From NCBI GenBank assembly GCA_964546015.1, contig CAZJHO010000004.1, positions 136,532 through 200,531 on the forward strand: DNA of 64,000 nucleotides, written 5' to 3'. Numbering within the stretch: the stretch's first letter is position 1; every line of letters begins with the position of its first letter. Both the position numbers and the translations under genes were made by a program. The notes under the pieces were generated by a model that was given only the letters and a program-made list of their open reading frames with translations, ran no database searches and was not told the origin of the DNA. This DNA comes from JAFGVL01 sp964546015 (GTDB lineage: Bacteria; Bacteroidota; Bacteroidia; Bacteroidales; Paludibacteraceae). Shown piece by piece: positions 1-7,790 of the stretch.

Positions 1-116
1 CGCGTAGTACCAGCCTCGTCCGACACAATGGCACGGCGGCTTTTCGTCAGTCGATTAAACAAGGTTGATTTTCCCACATTAGGGCGGCCTACTATGGCTA
101 CTATGTTGCTTTGCAT
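1..116 (-). CDS. der: GTPase Der (EngA), N-terminal fragment cut by the window edge
   Basis: The first 38 or so residues of a ribosome-assembly GTPase are visible. The reading frame starts MQSNIVAIVGRPNVGK, giving the G1 P-loop GRPNVGKS, followed by the switch region with DEAGTTR at the edge. Der has two tandem GTPase domains and acts in 50S subunit maturation. The P-loop plus DEAGTTR pattern is typical of its first domain. It starts 48 bases after the stop of era on the same strand, so tamL-era-der probably form one transcription unit. The rest of the gene lies outside the window. TrmE-like GTPases share the P-loop, but the extreme N-terminal position fits Der. Confidence 0.85.
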   Translation of the reverse strand, partial: MQSNIVAIVGRPNVGKSTLFNRLTKSRRAIVSDEAGTT

Positions 117-164
117 AAAATTTATTTACTATTTTTCCATTAATGTTTCACAATTAAAAAACCT

Positions 165-1046
165 TTACTCCAAATTATACCCAAACCCCTTCAATTTCCT
201 ATCCGAATTTCGCCAATCCTTTTCCACTTTGACAAAGAGTTCGAGGTACACTTTTTTCTCAAAAAACGCTTCGATATCTTTGCGGGCTTCGGTGCCTACT
301 TTTTTAAGCGATTTGCCACCATGTCCGATGATGATGCCTTTTTGCGAATCGCGCTCCACATAAATCACAGCGTTGATACGAATTAGGTTTGCTTCTTCTT
401 TAAATTGTTCGACTAACACTTCAACCGAATACGGTATTTCTTTTTCGTAATTCAACAAAATTTTTTCACGGATAATTTCGGTAACGAAAAAGCGAGCCGG
501 TTTGTCGGTTAGCGAATCTTTGTCGAAAAACGGCGGCGACTCGGGCAATAGTTCCTTGATGCGTTTCAATAATGGTTCGAGGTTGAATTTGTGCATTGCC
601 GACACAGGCAAAATCTCCGCTTGAGGCAAAAGTTCTTTCCAATAATCGACCAATTCTTCTAAACGAGACTGATCTATCAAATCTATCTTATTGATGATAA
701 GAATAATTGGCGCGCCGTTTTTTTTTACCATTTCGACAAAGTCGGCATTACGGTCGCTTTTGTCGAACACATCGGTGACATAGAGCAACACATCGGCATC
801 GCTCAACGCCGAACGCGAAAACCCAAGCATCGACTCTTGCAAGCGGTAATTCGGTTTTAACACCCCCGGTGTGTCGGAATACACGATTTGGAAATCATCG
901 CCATTGACGATACCCATAATCCGATGGCGTGTGGTTTGCGCTTTAGATGTGATAATAGAAATACGCTCGCCCACCAAGGCATTCATCAAGGTCGATTTCC
1001 CTACATTAGGGTTGCCTACTATATTTACAAATCCGGCTTTATGCAT
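165..1046 (-). CDS. era: GTPase Era
   Basis: Era binds 16S rRNA near its 3' end and is needed for 30S maturation. The 293-residue product has the usual length. It shows the G1 loop GNPNVGKS near residue 11, the switch DTPGV near 59, NKID near 120, and a C-terminal KH domain containing GHGGKSLKKVG, which binds RNA. An upstream in-frame ATG at 1139 exists, but the added 31 residues are not family-like and would overlap the stop of tamL, so I chose the ATG at 1046 (MHKAGFVNIVG). It lies between tamL and der on the minus strand. Confidence 0.95.
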   Translation of the reverse strand: MHKAGFVNIVGNPNVGKSTLMNALVGERISIITSKAQTTRHRIMGIVNGDDFQIVYSDTPGVLKPNYRLQESMLGFSRSALSDADVLLYVTDVFDKSDRNADFVEMVKKNGAPIILIINKIDLIDQSRLEELVDYWKELLPQAEILPVSAMHKFNLEPLLKRIKELLPESPPFFDKDSLTDKPARFFVTEIIREKILLNYEKEIPYSVEVLVEQFKEEANLIRINAVIYVERDSQKGIIIGHGGKSLKKVGTEARKDIEAFFEKKVYLELFVKVEKDWRNSDRKLKGFGYNLE

Positions 1047-1138
1047 GGTTTTGTTCAGTTTTTTATTTTTGCAAAGATAGGAAAAAGTTACTATTTTGGG
1101 GAATAGAGAGCAAAGTCCGATCCAATCGGAACTAAGCA

Positions 1139-3412
1139 TTAGAAAGGATATCCGATTGCAATATGGAAGGCGTAATCACTGCCGGTGATTCTTTTTTTCC
1201 ACCGATTGGCGCCTTCTTGTGCAGGGTCGTATAGTTTAAGTCCTCCATCCAAACGCAGTACAAAAAATGAAAAATCGAGCCGTAATCCTGCCCCATAACT
1301 TAGGGCAATTTCTTTGTAGAAAGAATCAAATTTGAATAATCCTCCGGGTTGCGAATCATAATCGCGGATAGTCCAGATATTACCTGCATCGGCAAAAAGC
1401 GCACCTTCCAATAACCAGAATAGTTTAAAGCGATATTCCACATTTAGGTCCAAACGAATATCTCCGGCTTGCATCAAATCGGTATCCGAAGTGGTCGATT
1501 TATAGGTTCCGGGACCTAAAGTGCGCACTGACCATCCTCTTACGCTATTGGCTCCACCGGAATAAAAGCGTTCTTCAAATGGTACGACATTAGCATTTCC
1601 GTAAGGATAAGCAATTCCAAAACCAGCATGATATACCATTGTATTTCGCTTATTCAGAACTATATAATGCGAGAAATCGAATTCTCCTTTGGTATATTGA
1701 GCATACTGGATACCCGCAATTTTATAAATACCCGAATCTTTGGGCGCATTAAATAAATTATTCAATGCGGTAAGCAGATTTCCTCCAGTTTCTAAACTGG
1801 TACGGTAGTTTCTGTAGCTGTAAGGTGTTTCTAATACTTGTTTGGTCGTTTTGGCAAAAGAAAAACCGGTACTAATGATTAAGTGATCTTCGTAGCTGTA
1901 TTTGGTTATAGATGATGTGTTTATGTATTTTTCTCTGTACTCATCCGATATTTTGGGTAGATATACATAATTAATGTTGATCAGATCGAATGTATAGCGT
2001 TTATTATTTGTTGCTCCTGTCAGCCAATTGTACTTTAATCCGGCTCCAAGTATTGTGCGCACATACCAAGGGTTAGTTTGGTAATTGAATGAGGTGAACA
2101 ATTCGGTAGATGCTTTGGTGCGCAATTTAAAATCTCTTGGTATAAACGGGAAAAAAAATTGAGGAAATGAAATAGAAATTTCGCCGCTGTAATCTAATGA
2201 TTTGTCTGATAATAATTCAGTAACATCGCCCATAGGTTGGTAAGCAAGTCGTTGTTTTATATTGAGCTGTTCGGCACCATCAAACAAGTTCCGGTGTTGG
2301 TATGTGCCACTCACGGCAGCACCGATATCACCTTCGGTATTAGTCCCTTCTACCGAAATAGAGAAATTTTGTAGCTTATTAGGCGACATTAAAATTAAAC
2401 AATCTAAATACTCACCATTTTCTTGCTCACGAAAAACGATGTTTATATACTTTGTTGTACCTAAGCTATTCAGTGCCGCATAAGTTTTTTCTACATCTTT
2501 TTCATTATAGTAACTTTCCGGTGTGATGTATGTTTTTCCGACTAAAAGAGACGGACGCAATTTTTCTTTTGTACCGTCATAGAAGAATTTATATCCGAGA
2601 TATTCTACCGTATCGGAAATTTGTTCACGGAGTCGTTTATCTGTCGAATACCATGGAACAAATGATACACGACCTATTTTCATTCGCCTGTAAGGAGATC
2701 TTTTGTCTACAAGCGAAAGTTCTTCAACCGGAAAAGCTTTTAAAGTAACATCTACTTGATTGTTTCGCAGAGTGCTGTCTGCTTCGTATTGTAGATAATC
2801 TTTAGTGAAATAATAGAATCCTTCTGTCCGCAAATAATTAGTTATGCGTTGTCTTTCTTTGTCTAATACATCAATATCGAATAAATTATTTTTCTTAATA
2901 GTAGAATTGATTGTGTCATTAAAAATAAATCCGCTGATAGAGTCATTATTTATGCTATATTCAAAATTATGAATGCGGTAGGGAGCGTTACCTTGTACTG
3001 TGTATATTAAATTTGCTTTCTTTTTACTTAAAGTAACATCAACTGTAACATCAGCATTAACATATCCTTTGTTGGATAAAAATTTTTGCATTTGCAAACG
3101 AGTTGTTTCCGTTATGTCATTGTTAAAAATGACAGGTGGTTCGCCCATTTTTCGAAGAGTTCTGTTGCGCCATTTGGTAGTATCTCTGCCGGATAAGCTA
3201 TATATCTTTAGAGATAAACGATATTTCCCAAAAATCCCTTGATTAGGTATTTGTCGCAAGTAAGGTTTTAGTTTTTCATCATTTAGTGAAGGTATATCGG
3301 ATTTAATTTTTACAGTGTTGAGCAAGTATTCGTTGTCCGGCACATATTTAGTTATGCTGCAGGACATAAAAGAGAGGAGAAAGATAGGTAATATAAGAAA
3401 TCGAAATTTCAT
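1139..3412 (-). CDS. tamL: Translocation and assembly module lipoprotein TamL (BamA/Omp85 superfamily)
   Basis: A 757-residue outer-membrane protein of the Omp85 superfamily. The N-terminus has a lipoprotein signal with the lipobox LLSFMSC, which separates Bacteroidota TamL from proteobacterial TamA. POTRA-like repeats fill about residues 25-330. A C-terminal 16-strand barrel follows, with the Omp85 element containing RGW (GANSVRGWSVRTLGPG, near residue 625) and a final aromatic residue (AIGYPF). Family knowledge: TamL works with TamB to insert or transport outer-membrane components. It is first in the run tamL-era-der and has its own TAnnTTTG box upstream. Confidence 0.9.
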   Translation of the reverse strand: MKFRFLILPIFLLSFMSCSITKYVPDNEYLLNTVKIKSDIPSLNDEKLKPYLRQIPNQGIFGKYRLSLKIYSLSGRDTTKWRNRTLRKMGEPPVIFNNDITETTRLQMQKFLSNKGYVNADVTVDVTLSKKKANLIYTVQGNAPYRIHNFEYSINNDSISGFIFNDTINSTIKKNNLFDIDVLDKERQRITNYLRTEGFYYFTKDYLQYEADSTLRNNQVDVTLKAFPVEELSLVDKRSPYRRMKIGRVSFVPWYSTDKRLREQISDTVEYLGYKFFYDGTKEKLRPSLLVGKTYITPESYYNEKDVEKTYAALNSLGTTKYINIVFREQENGEYLDCLILMSPNKLQNFSISVEGTNTEGDIGAAVSGTYQHRNLFDGAEQLNIKQRLAYQPMGDVTELLSDKSLDYSGEISISFPQFFFPFIPRDFKLRTKASTELFTSFNYQTNPWYVRTILGAGLKYNWLTGATNNKRYTFDLININYVYLPKISDEYREKYINTSSITKYSYEDHLIISTGFSFAKTTKQVLETPYSYRNYRTSLETGGNLLTALNNLFNAPKDSGIYKIAGIQYAQYTKGEFDFSHYIVLNKRNTMVYHAGFGIAYPYGNANVVPFEERFYSGGANSVRGWSVRTLGPGTYKSTTSDTDLMQAGDIRLDLNVEYRFKLFWLLEGALFADAGNIWTIRDYDSQPGGLFKFDSFYKEIALSYGAGLRLDFSFFVLRLDGGLKLYDPAQEGANRWKKRITGSDYAFHIAIGYPF

Positions 3413-3445
3413 CTATAATGATATCGCATGAATATAAAGACTTTG

Positions 3446-3453
3446 CAAATATA
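3446..3453 (-). promoter_or_regulatory. Probable -7 box (TATATTTG) of tamL
   Basis: On the minus strand the sequence reads TATATTTG about 34 bases before the tamL ATG and matches the Bacteroidota primary sigma -7 consensus TAnnTTTG. No clear -33 TTTG is visible. The position fits a short leader. Confidence 0.5.
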
Positions 3454-3503
3454 GGTGATATATTTTTATTAAAGATTTAACTGCTTTCATTTCTTCGTTT
3501 TTA

Positions 3504-3548
3504 TAAAAAATCGGATAATTGTTCGTTTGTCAATTATCCGATTTTTTA
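3504..3548 (-). terminator. Rho-independent terminator after the PspC gene
   Basis: A perfect inverted repeat (3504-3521 with 3531-3548) with a 9-base loop and T-runs on both sides lies directly after the stop of the PspC-domain gene. It separates that gene from tamL. Confidence 0.8.
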
Positions 3549-3554
3549 TAAAAA

Positions 3555-3746
3555 TTATTTTGTTGGTATTATCAGCAGACATATCAAGTAAGCTATGATG
3601 CCAGCTCCACCCAAGCAACTGAATATAATCCAGGCTAATCGAATAATGGTTGGATCTAATGAGAAATAATCGGCAATACCGGCACAAACGCCTCCAATCA
3701 TACGCTTATTCAAATTGCGTTTTAATCGTTTAGGTTCTGTAGTCAT
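3555..3746 (-). CDS. PspC-domain membrane protein
   Basis: A 63-residue protein made almost only of a PspC domain: a basic start (RLKRNLNKRMIGGVCAGIADYF) followed by a hydrophobic helix around residues 35-58. PspC domains are known from the phage-shock system, where PspC is a toxin-like inner-membrane sensor. Stand-alone short forms are common in Bacteroidota and their role is unclear. The gene has its own terminator downstream and a hairpin upstream, so it appears to be a single-gene unit. No PspA or PspB homologue is visible nearby. Confidence 0.85.
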   Translation of the reverse strand: MTTEPKRLKRNLNKRMIGGVCAGIADYFSLDPTIIRLAWIIFSCLGGAGIIAYLICLLIIPTK

Positions 3747-3771
3747 AATGATTCTTTTTTTGTTTTATAAT

Positions 3772-3801
3772 AAAACTCGAAGCGTTCTGACTCCGAGTTT
3801 T
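3772..3801 (-). terminator. Hairpin terminator, gene at 3815
   Basis: An 11-base stem (3772-3782 with 3791-3801, one G-T pair) with an 8-base loop lies just after the stop of the secreted protein gene at 3815. A/T runs on both sides are part of the stem. Confidence 0.6.
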
Positions 3802-3814
3802 TATTGTTTTGGGG

Positions 3815-4828
3815 TTAATGAACAATAGCATTAACCGTAGAAGAATCTTTTACTTTAACAATATAATATCCTTGAGGTAATGAAACCGTATTTGCTCCTG
3901 CATTTCCTTTAATTGTTTGTATCGTTCCTTGTGCATTGATTACTTGAATAGGTGCGGCTTCAGGTAAATTGATAGTTAATTGTCCTTTTCCGGAAATAAC
4001 AGAGAAATCGGCAGTAGAAGCTTTTTTTGCTTTGGTGCCGGGATCGTAGGCGTCCAAATTAGCCCAAGCTAATGCAGAAGTTTCTCCAAAGCCTATTCTA
4101 ATACCGTCAATACTTCCGGCAGGTCCTCGGGTAGAGGCATTTTGCCAAATAAAATCGCTTATGGCAGTAGGATCATTTCCTGTTGATGTAGATACTTCTG
4201 CATTTGTAGTTAAAGGCTCGGTTGAAATATCAGGATTAATCCATAATTCTACAACATCATTACCACTACCTGATACAACAGTATGTCGAAGTACAATTAA
4301 ATAGGTTTGCCCAAATGTACATTCTGTAGGAGTAGAGGCATAAGCAAAATTACCGGCATTTTTTGAAACTCCTATAGCATAACCGGAACCGGATTGTTTT
4401 ACAATAAGTCTATCATAATATGTAGTTCCACCATTATTTGTAATTCCGGTAAAATAGCTGTCGTTAGTACTAACTTCTGTTGTCGAGGCTATGTTCAGTA
4501 ATAAAGATACATAATAAACAGAATCTCCTGCTAAAGTTTTTTGTGTAAATGATTTGTACACTCTATTCGAAGTTGAACTTCCTTTAGGAAAGGAAATATA
4601 GTTGCCTCCACCCCCTTTATAGTTGGTGTATGTAAGAAGGCTCGTATTAGCTATTATAGGGTTTACCGTACCACTTCCAGCCGCGACCCAATCGCTTTGT
4701 CCGGCTAAATTGTCACCTACTGTAAGTCCTGTAAAGTCTTCAGAAAACAAAGGAGTTGCCGATAAACTTAAACTTCCGACTGTCAAACCGGCAATCAGAA
4801 GCACTGATTTAAAAGTGATTTTTTCCAT
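3815..4828 (-). CDS. Secreted protein with lectin-like body and T9SS-like C-terminal domain
   Basis: I do not recognise a specific family. The 337-residue product has a signal peptide (about residues 1-24, cleavage near SLSATPLF). A beta-rich body follows, with a motif FSEDFTGLTVGDNLAGQ typical of laminin-G/concanavalin-like 'autotransporter-type' extracellular domains in Bacteroidota. The last 60 residues look like a short type-A sorting or adhesion domain ending in LPQGYYIVKVKDSS, as in many Bacteroidota secreted proteins. It would be exported to the surface or envelope. The gene at 4887 ends in a similar domain (KKGYYIVRVNDF). Confidence 0.6.
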   Translation of the reverse strand: MEKITFKSVLLIAGLTVGSLSLSATPLFSEDFTGLTVGDNLAGQSDWVAAGSGTVNPIIANTSLLTYTNYKGGGGNYISFPKGSSTSNRVYKSFTQKTLAGDSVYYVSLLLNIASTTEVSTNDSYFTGITNNGGTTYYDRLIVKQSGSGYAIGVSKNAGNFAYASTPTECTFGQTYLIVLRHTVVSGSGNDVVELWINPDISTEPLTTNAEVSTSTGNDPTAISDFIWQNASTRGPAGSIDGIRIGFGETSALAWANLDAYDPGTKAKKASTADFSVISGKGQLTINLPEAAPIQVINAQGTIQTIKGNAGANTVSLPQGYYIVKVKDSSTVNAIVH

Positions 4829-4863
4829 GATAATAATTTTTAATAAGTTTTTATAAACAAAAA

Positions 4864-4885
4864 TGACCTACAAAAAGGCAGGTCA
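4864..4885 (-). terminator. Weak hairpin after the gene at 4887
   Basis: A 6-base stem (TGACCT with AGGTCA) encloses a 10-base loop immediately after the stop codon at 4887. It could end transcription of this small gene. Confidence 0.45.
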
Positions 4886-4886
4886 C

Positions 4887-5204
4887 TTATTTTACAGATA
4901 TTTTTTTAGTGAAATCGTTAACCCGTACAATGTAATATCCTTTTTTCAGGTCTATTGTGAAATATTGTTTGGATTCTGAAGTAGAAGCGTTAAAAATACT
5001 AACACCTAACATACTGAAAATTTCAACTGAAGAATTTATCGGCGCATTTTCAATAATAAGTCTATTGTTATAATAAGAAATTAAGATTGAAGAAGATTGT
5101 TCCGTAGAAAATCGTTCATACGAATCACTTTTGCCATCTTGAGAAGCAAAAACAAACAGCGTACAGGATAGACTTATAAGTAATATGAGTAATTTTTGTT
5201 TCAT
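4887..5204 (-). CDS. Small secreted protein consisting of a T9SS type A-like C-terminal domain
   Basis: A 105-residue product starting at MKQKLLILLISLSC. The longer frame to 5249 adds 15 unlikely residues. A signal peptide of about 20 residues ends near LFVFASQ. Most of the mature protein is a type-A sorting-like domain: NNRLIIENAPINSSVEIFSM near the middle, then the final KKGYYIVRVNDFTKKISVK. With almost no cargo in front of the domain, it may be the remnant of a longer secreted protein or a small envelope protein. A similar tail is encoded by the neighbouring gene at 3815. Confidence 0.6.
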   Translation of the reverse strand: MKQKLLILLISLSCTLFVFASQDGKSDSYERFSTEQSSSILISYYNNRLIIENAPINSSVEIFSMLGVSIFNASTSESKQYFTIDLKKGYYIVRVNDFTKKISVK

Positions 5205-5288
5205 AGTATGCAGCAGAAAAAAACACTTTCCACTTTTAAGTAAGTCCAAAAATACAAAATATTTCTGAAAAAAAAATATTTAATGTGT

Positions 5289-5322
5289 AAAAAAGAGTGA
5301 ACTATAATATTTATGTTCACTC
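5289..5322 (-). terminator. Terminator of fabG
   Basis: An 8-base inverted repeat (GAGTGAAC at 5295-5302 with GTTCACTC at 5315-5322) is followed on the minus strand by six T. It lies 29 bases after the fabG stop. Confidence 0.75.
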
Positions 5323-5350
5323 CTTCTGTAGTTTTTATGATTTATGGAAA

Positions 5351-6097
5351 TCAGGTGTTCATGCCTCCGCAAACATTGATTACTTGCCCATTTACATAGC
5401 TAGATAAATCAGAAGCAAGGAATAATGTTACTTTAGCTACTTCTTCAGGTGAGCCTCCTCGACGCATAGGAATTACTTCTGCCCATTTTTTGCGTTGTTC
5501 TTCAGTTAAAGCATGTGTCATTTCTGTTTCGATAAAACCTGGAGCAATGGCATTGGCACGAATACCACGCGAACCAAGTTCTTTTGCTATTGATTTAGCT
5601 AAACCAATCATTCCTGCTTTTGATGCAGAATAGTTTGCTTGTCCGGCATTACCCGAAACACCCACAACAGAACTCATATTGATAATAGAGCCTGATTTTT
5701 GTTTCATCATGATGGGTGTACATGCATTTATAAAGTTAAAAGCCGATTTCAGGTTGACATTAATAACTGCATCCCATTGTAATTCGCTCATGCGCATCAT
5801 CAAACCATCTTTTGTGATACCTGCATTATTAACCAGTACATCAATGTGACCGAAATCATTTACAATTTCGGCAACGACTTTGTGGGTGTCTTCAAAAAGA
5901 GCCGCATTTGATGCGTATCCTTTAGCCTTGACTCCTAATGCCTTTAATTCTTTTTCGGTAGCTTTTGCATTTTCATCAATATTTAAATCAGTAAATGCAA
6001 TGTTTGCTCCTTCGCTGGCTAATTTTAAAGCAATCGCTTTTCCGATACCGCGTGCAGCACCGGTTACAATAGCTACTTTTCCTTCTAATAGTTTCAT
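5351..6097 (-). CDS. fabG: 3-oxoacyl-[acyl-carrier-protein] reductase FabG
   Basis: A 248-residue short-chain dehydrogenase that reduces 3-oxoacyl-ACP with NADPH in type II fatty acid synthesis. Visible motifs are the cofactor loop TGAARGIGKAIA (near residue 12), NNAG (near 90), the catalytic Ser in MSSVVGVSGNAGQ, the YSASK motif with catalytic Tyr and Lys near 155, and APGFIETEMT after it. The start at 6097 (MKLLEGKVAIVTG) is preferred over the longer frame from 6184, which would include the promoter box. Monocistronic, with a terminator downstream and rmlA divergent upstream. Confidence 0.93.
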   Translation of the reverse strand: MKLLEGKVAIVTGAARGIGKAIALKLASEGANIAFTDLNIDENAKATEKELKALGVKAKGYASNAALFEDTHKVVAEIVNDFGHIDVLVNNAGITKDGLMMRMSELQWDAVINVNLKSAFNFINACTPIMMKQKSGSIINMSSVVGVSGNAGQANYSASKAGMIGLAKSIAKELGSRGIRANAIAPGFIETEMTHALTEEQRKKWAEVIPMRRGGSPEEVAKVTLFLASDLSSYVNGQVINVCGGMNT

Positions 6098-6126
6098 AAA
6101 CTTTATAATTAAAAATTTTAACGCCG

Positions 6127-6134
6127 CAAAAATA
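6127..6134 (-). promoter_or_regulatory. Probable -7 box (TATTTTTG) of fabG
   Basis: Minus strand TATTTTTG matches TAnnTTTG. A TTG lies 22 bases further upstream. It is 30 bases before the chosen fabG ATG, supporting that start. Confidence 0.55.
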
Positions 6135-6192
6135 CGCTTTTTTTGTCTAAATAGTTCAATTTTTTTAGAATAGGATATCTGCATAAAAAATG

Positions 6193-6200
6193 TAATTTTG
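6193..6200 (+). promoter_or_regulatory. Probable -7 box (TAATTTTG) of the rml genes
   Basis: Plus-strand TAATTTTG matches TAnnTTTG and lies 16-31 bases before the candidate rmlA start codons. The -33 element is not clear. Confidence 0.55.
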
Positions 6201-6231
6201 CAGAATTAATTTGAAAATGAAAATTAAAAGT

Positions 6232-7110
6232 ATGAAAGGAATTATTCTTGCAGGTGGTTCGGGAACGCGCCTTTACCCCGTTACTAAAAGTATATCTAAA
6301 CAAATTGTGCCGGTTTATGATAAACCAATGATTTATTATCCGATGTCGGTTTTAATGCTTTCGGGTATTCGCGAAATATTAATTATTTCTACGCCGCAAG
6401 ATATTCATTTGTATGAGAATTTATTTGGTAATGGTTCCGATTTAGGTTTAAAATTGGAGTATGCCATTCAACCTTCGCCCGATGGTTTAGCACAAGCTTT
6501 TATTATCGGTGAGAAATTTATTGGAAACGATAGCGTTTGTATGGTGCTTGGCGATAATATTTTTTATGGTTTAAATTTTTCAAAACAATTAGAAACAGCC
6601 GCCGAGCTAAAAGATGGTGCAACAGTCTTCGGCTACTATGTAAATGACCCTGAACGCTATGGTGTTGCTGAATTTGATGAAACAGGTAAAGTGCTTAGTT
6701 TGGAAGAAAAACCGTTGAAGCCAAAATCGAATTGGGCAGTGACCGGGTTATATTTTTATAGTAATGATGTGGTTGTAAAAGCTAAAAGCTTGAAACCGTC
6801 AGCTCGTGGCGAATTGGAAATAACAGATCTCAACCGTTTGTATCTTGAAGAAGGTCGTTTAAATGTAGAATTGTTCGGGCGAGGTATGGCTTGGCTTGAT
6901 ACCGGTACGCACGACAGTTTGCTCGAAGCATCCAATTTTATTTCTACTATTCAAAACCGTCAAGGCTTGCAAGTGGCTTGCTTGGAAGAAATAGCTTATC
7001 ATAAAGGTTATATTTCCCGCGAAAAAATACTCGAATTGGCTGAACCGTTAAAGAAAAATCAATACGGTCAATATTTAATTAAAATTGCTAACGATAAAAA
7101 TTTAAAATAG
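6232..7110 (+). CDS. rmlA: Glucose-1-phosphate thymidylyltransferase RmlA
   Basis: Forms dTDP-glucose from dTTP and glucose-1-phosphate, the first step of dTDP-L-rhamnose synthesis. The 292-residue product starts MKGIILAGGSGTRLYPVT, which holds the nucleotide-binding GGSGTRL loop. It continues with KQIVPVYDKPMIYYP, VLGDNIFYG and EEKPLKPKSNWAVTGLYFY, all diagnostic of RmlA. An ATG at 6217 in frame (MKIKSMKG) is an alternative start. First gene of rmlA-rmlC-rmlD. The dehydratase gene rmlB is not in the window, so the pathway must be completed elsewhere. A 78-base word-repeat hairpin separates it from rmlC. Confidence 0.95.
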   Translation: MKGIILAGGSGTRLYPVTKSISKQIVPVYDKPMIYYPMSVLMLSGIREILIISTPQDIHLYENLFGNGSDLGLKLEYAIQPSPDGLAQAFIIGEKFIGNDSVCMVLGDNIFYGLNFSKQLETAAELKDGATVFGYYVNDPERYGVAEFDETGKVLSLEEKPLKPKSNWAVTGLYFYSNDVVVKAKSLKPSARGELEITDLNRLYLEEGRLNVELFGRGMAWLDTGTHDSLLEASNFISTIQNRQGLQVACLEEIAYHKGYISREKILELAEPLKKNQYGQYLIKIANDKNLK

Positions 7111-7188
7111 AATCAGGATACAAGAGCCAAGAATCAAGATTTCAGATCTTCTTCTTGACTCTTGATTCTTGACTCTTGATTCTGAATT
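7111..7188 (+). repeat. Word-repeat hairpin between rmlA and rmlC
   Basis: Two 29-base arms (7111-7139 and 7160-7188) are near-perfect inverted repeats, built from the words CAAGA, GAATC and their complements (CTTGATT, GACTCTTG). The right arm ends on the base before the rmlC ATG at 7189, so the folded form would cover the ribosome-binding region. Confidence 0.8.
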
Positions 7189-7737
7189 ATGGAAATTATA
7201 AAAACAGAAATCCCTGATTTATTTATTATTAAAAATAGAGTTTTTGAAGATGCTCGCGGCTATTTTACCGAATCGTACAACGAAAAAACTTTCGAAGCCA
7301 ACGGCATTAATATTCATTTTTGCCAAGATAATCGTTCAAAATCATCGTATGGCGTGATTCGCGGATTACATTACCAGCTCAACCCTGCAAGTCAATCAAA
7401 GTTGGTTTCGGTAATAATAGGTAAAGTGTATGATGTGGCTGTTGATATACGCAAAGGTTCTCCTACATTCGGGAAATGGGTCGGTGTAGAGCTTTCGGAC
7501 GAAAATCATTTGCAGTTCCTTATCCCTCAAGGATTTGCACATGGTTTCTCAGTATTGAGCGAAACAGCTATTTTCAGTTATAAATGTGATAATTTTTATA
7601 CTCCCGAATTTGACCGAGGGATTATGTACAACGACCCAGCGCTGAATATTGATTGGAAAATCCCTGCAGACAAAGCTGTTATTTCGGAAAAAGACCTTAA
7701 ACATCCGCTTTTGGCTGATGCTGAAATGAATTTTTAA
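7189..7737 (+). CDS. rmlC: dTDP-4-dehydrorhamnose 3,5-epimerase RmlC
   Basis: A 182-residue cupin that epimerises C3 and C5 of dTDP-4-dehydro-6-deoxyglucose. Motifs: FEDARGYFTESYN at the start, QDNRSKSSYGVIRGLHYQ with the catalytic His, KVYDVAVDIRKGSPTFGKW, and PQGFAHGFSVLSE. Length is normal. It starts directly after the word-repeat hairpin. The next gene, rmlD, follows after a C-rich repeat element. Confidence 0.95.
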   Translation: MEIIKTEIPDLFIIKNRVFEDARGYFTESYNEKTFEANGINIHFCQDNRSKSSYGVIRGLHYQLNPASQSKLVSVIIGKVYDVAVDIRKGSPTFGKWVGVELSDENHLQFLIPQGFAHGFSVLSETAIFSYKCDNFYTPEFDRGIMYNDPALNIDWKIPADKAVISEKDLKHPLLADAEMNF

Positions 7738-7738
7738 A

Positions 7739-7773
7739 GCCCCCTAAATCCCCGCCAGCTGGCGGGAGACTTT
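7739..7773 (+). repeat. C-rich repeat element with internal palindrome, copy 1
   Basis: The element begins GCCCCCTAAATCCCC and contains a perfect 16-base palindrome CCCGCCAGCTGGCGGG before GAGACTTT. An inverted, diverged copy lies at 7833-7860 inside the rmlD reading frame. Related C-rich elements occur at 14761 and 14872. Confidence 0.7.
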
Positions 7774-7790
7774 AGCACAGGCTATATGTA

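Noticed and set aside
1047..1139. Extended era start at 1139
   Set aside because: The extra residues are not family-like and the frame would begin on the last base of the tamL stop region.
6118..6303. Small minus-strand ORF upstream of fabG
   Set aside because: It overlaps the rmlA start and promoter region antisense and shows no protein-like pattern.
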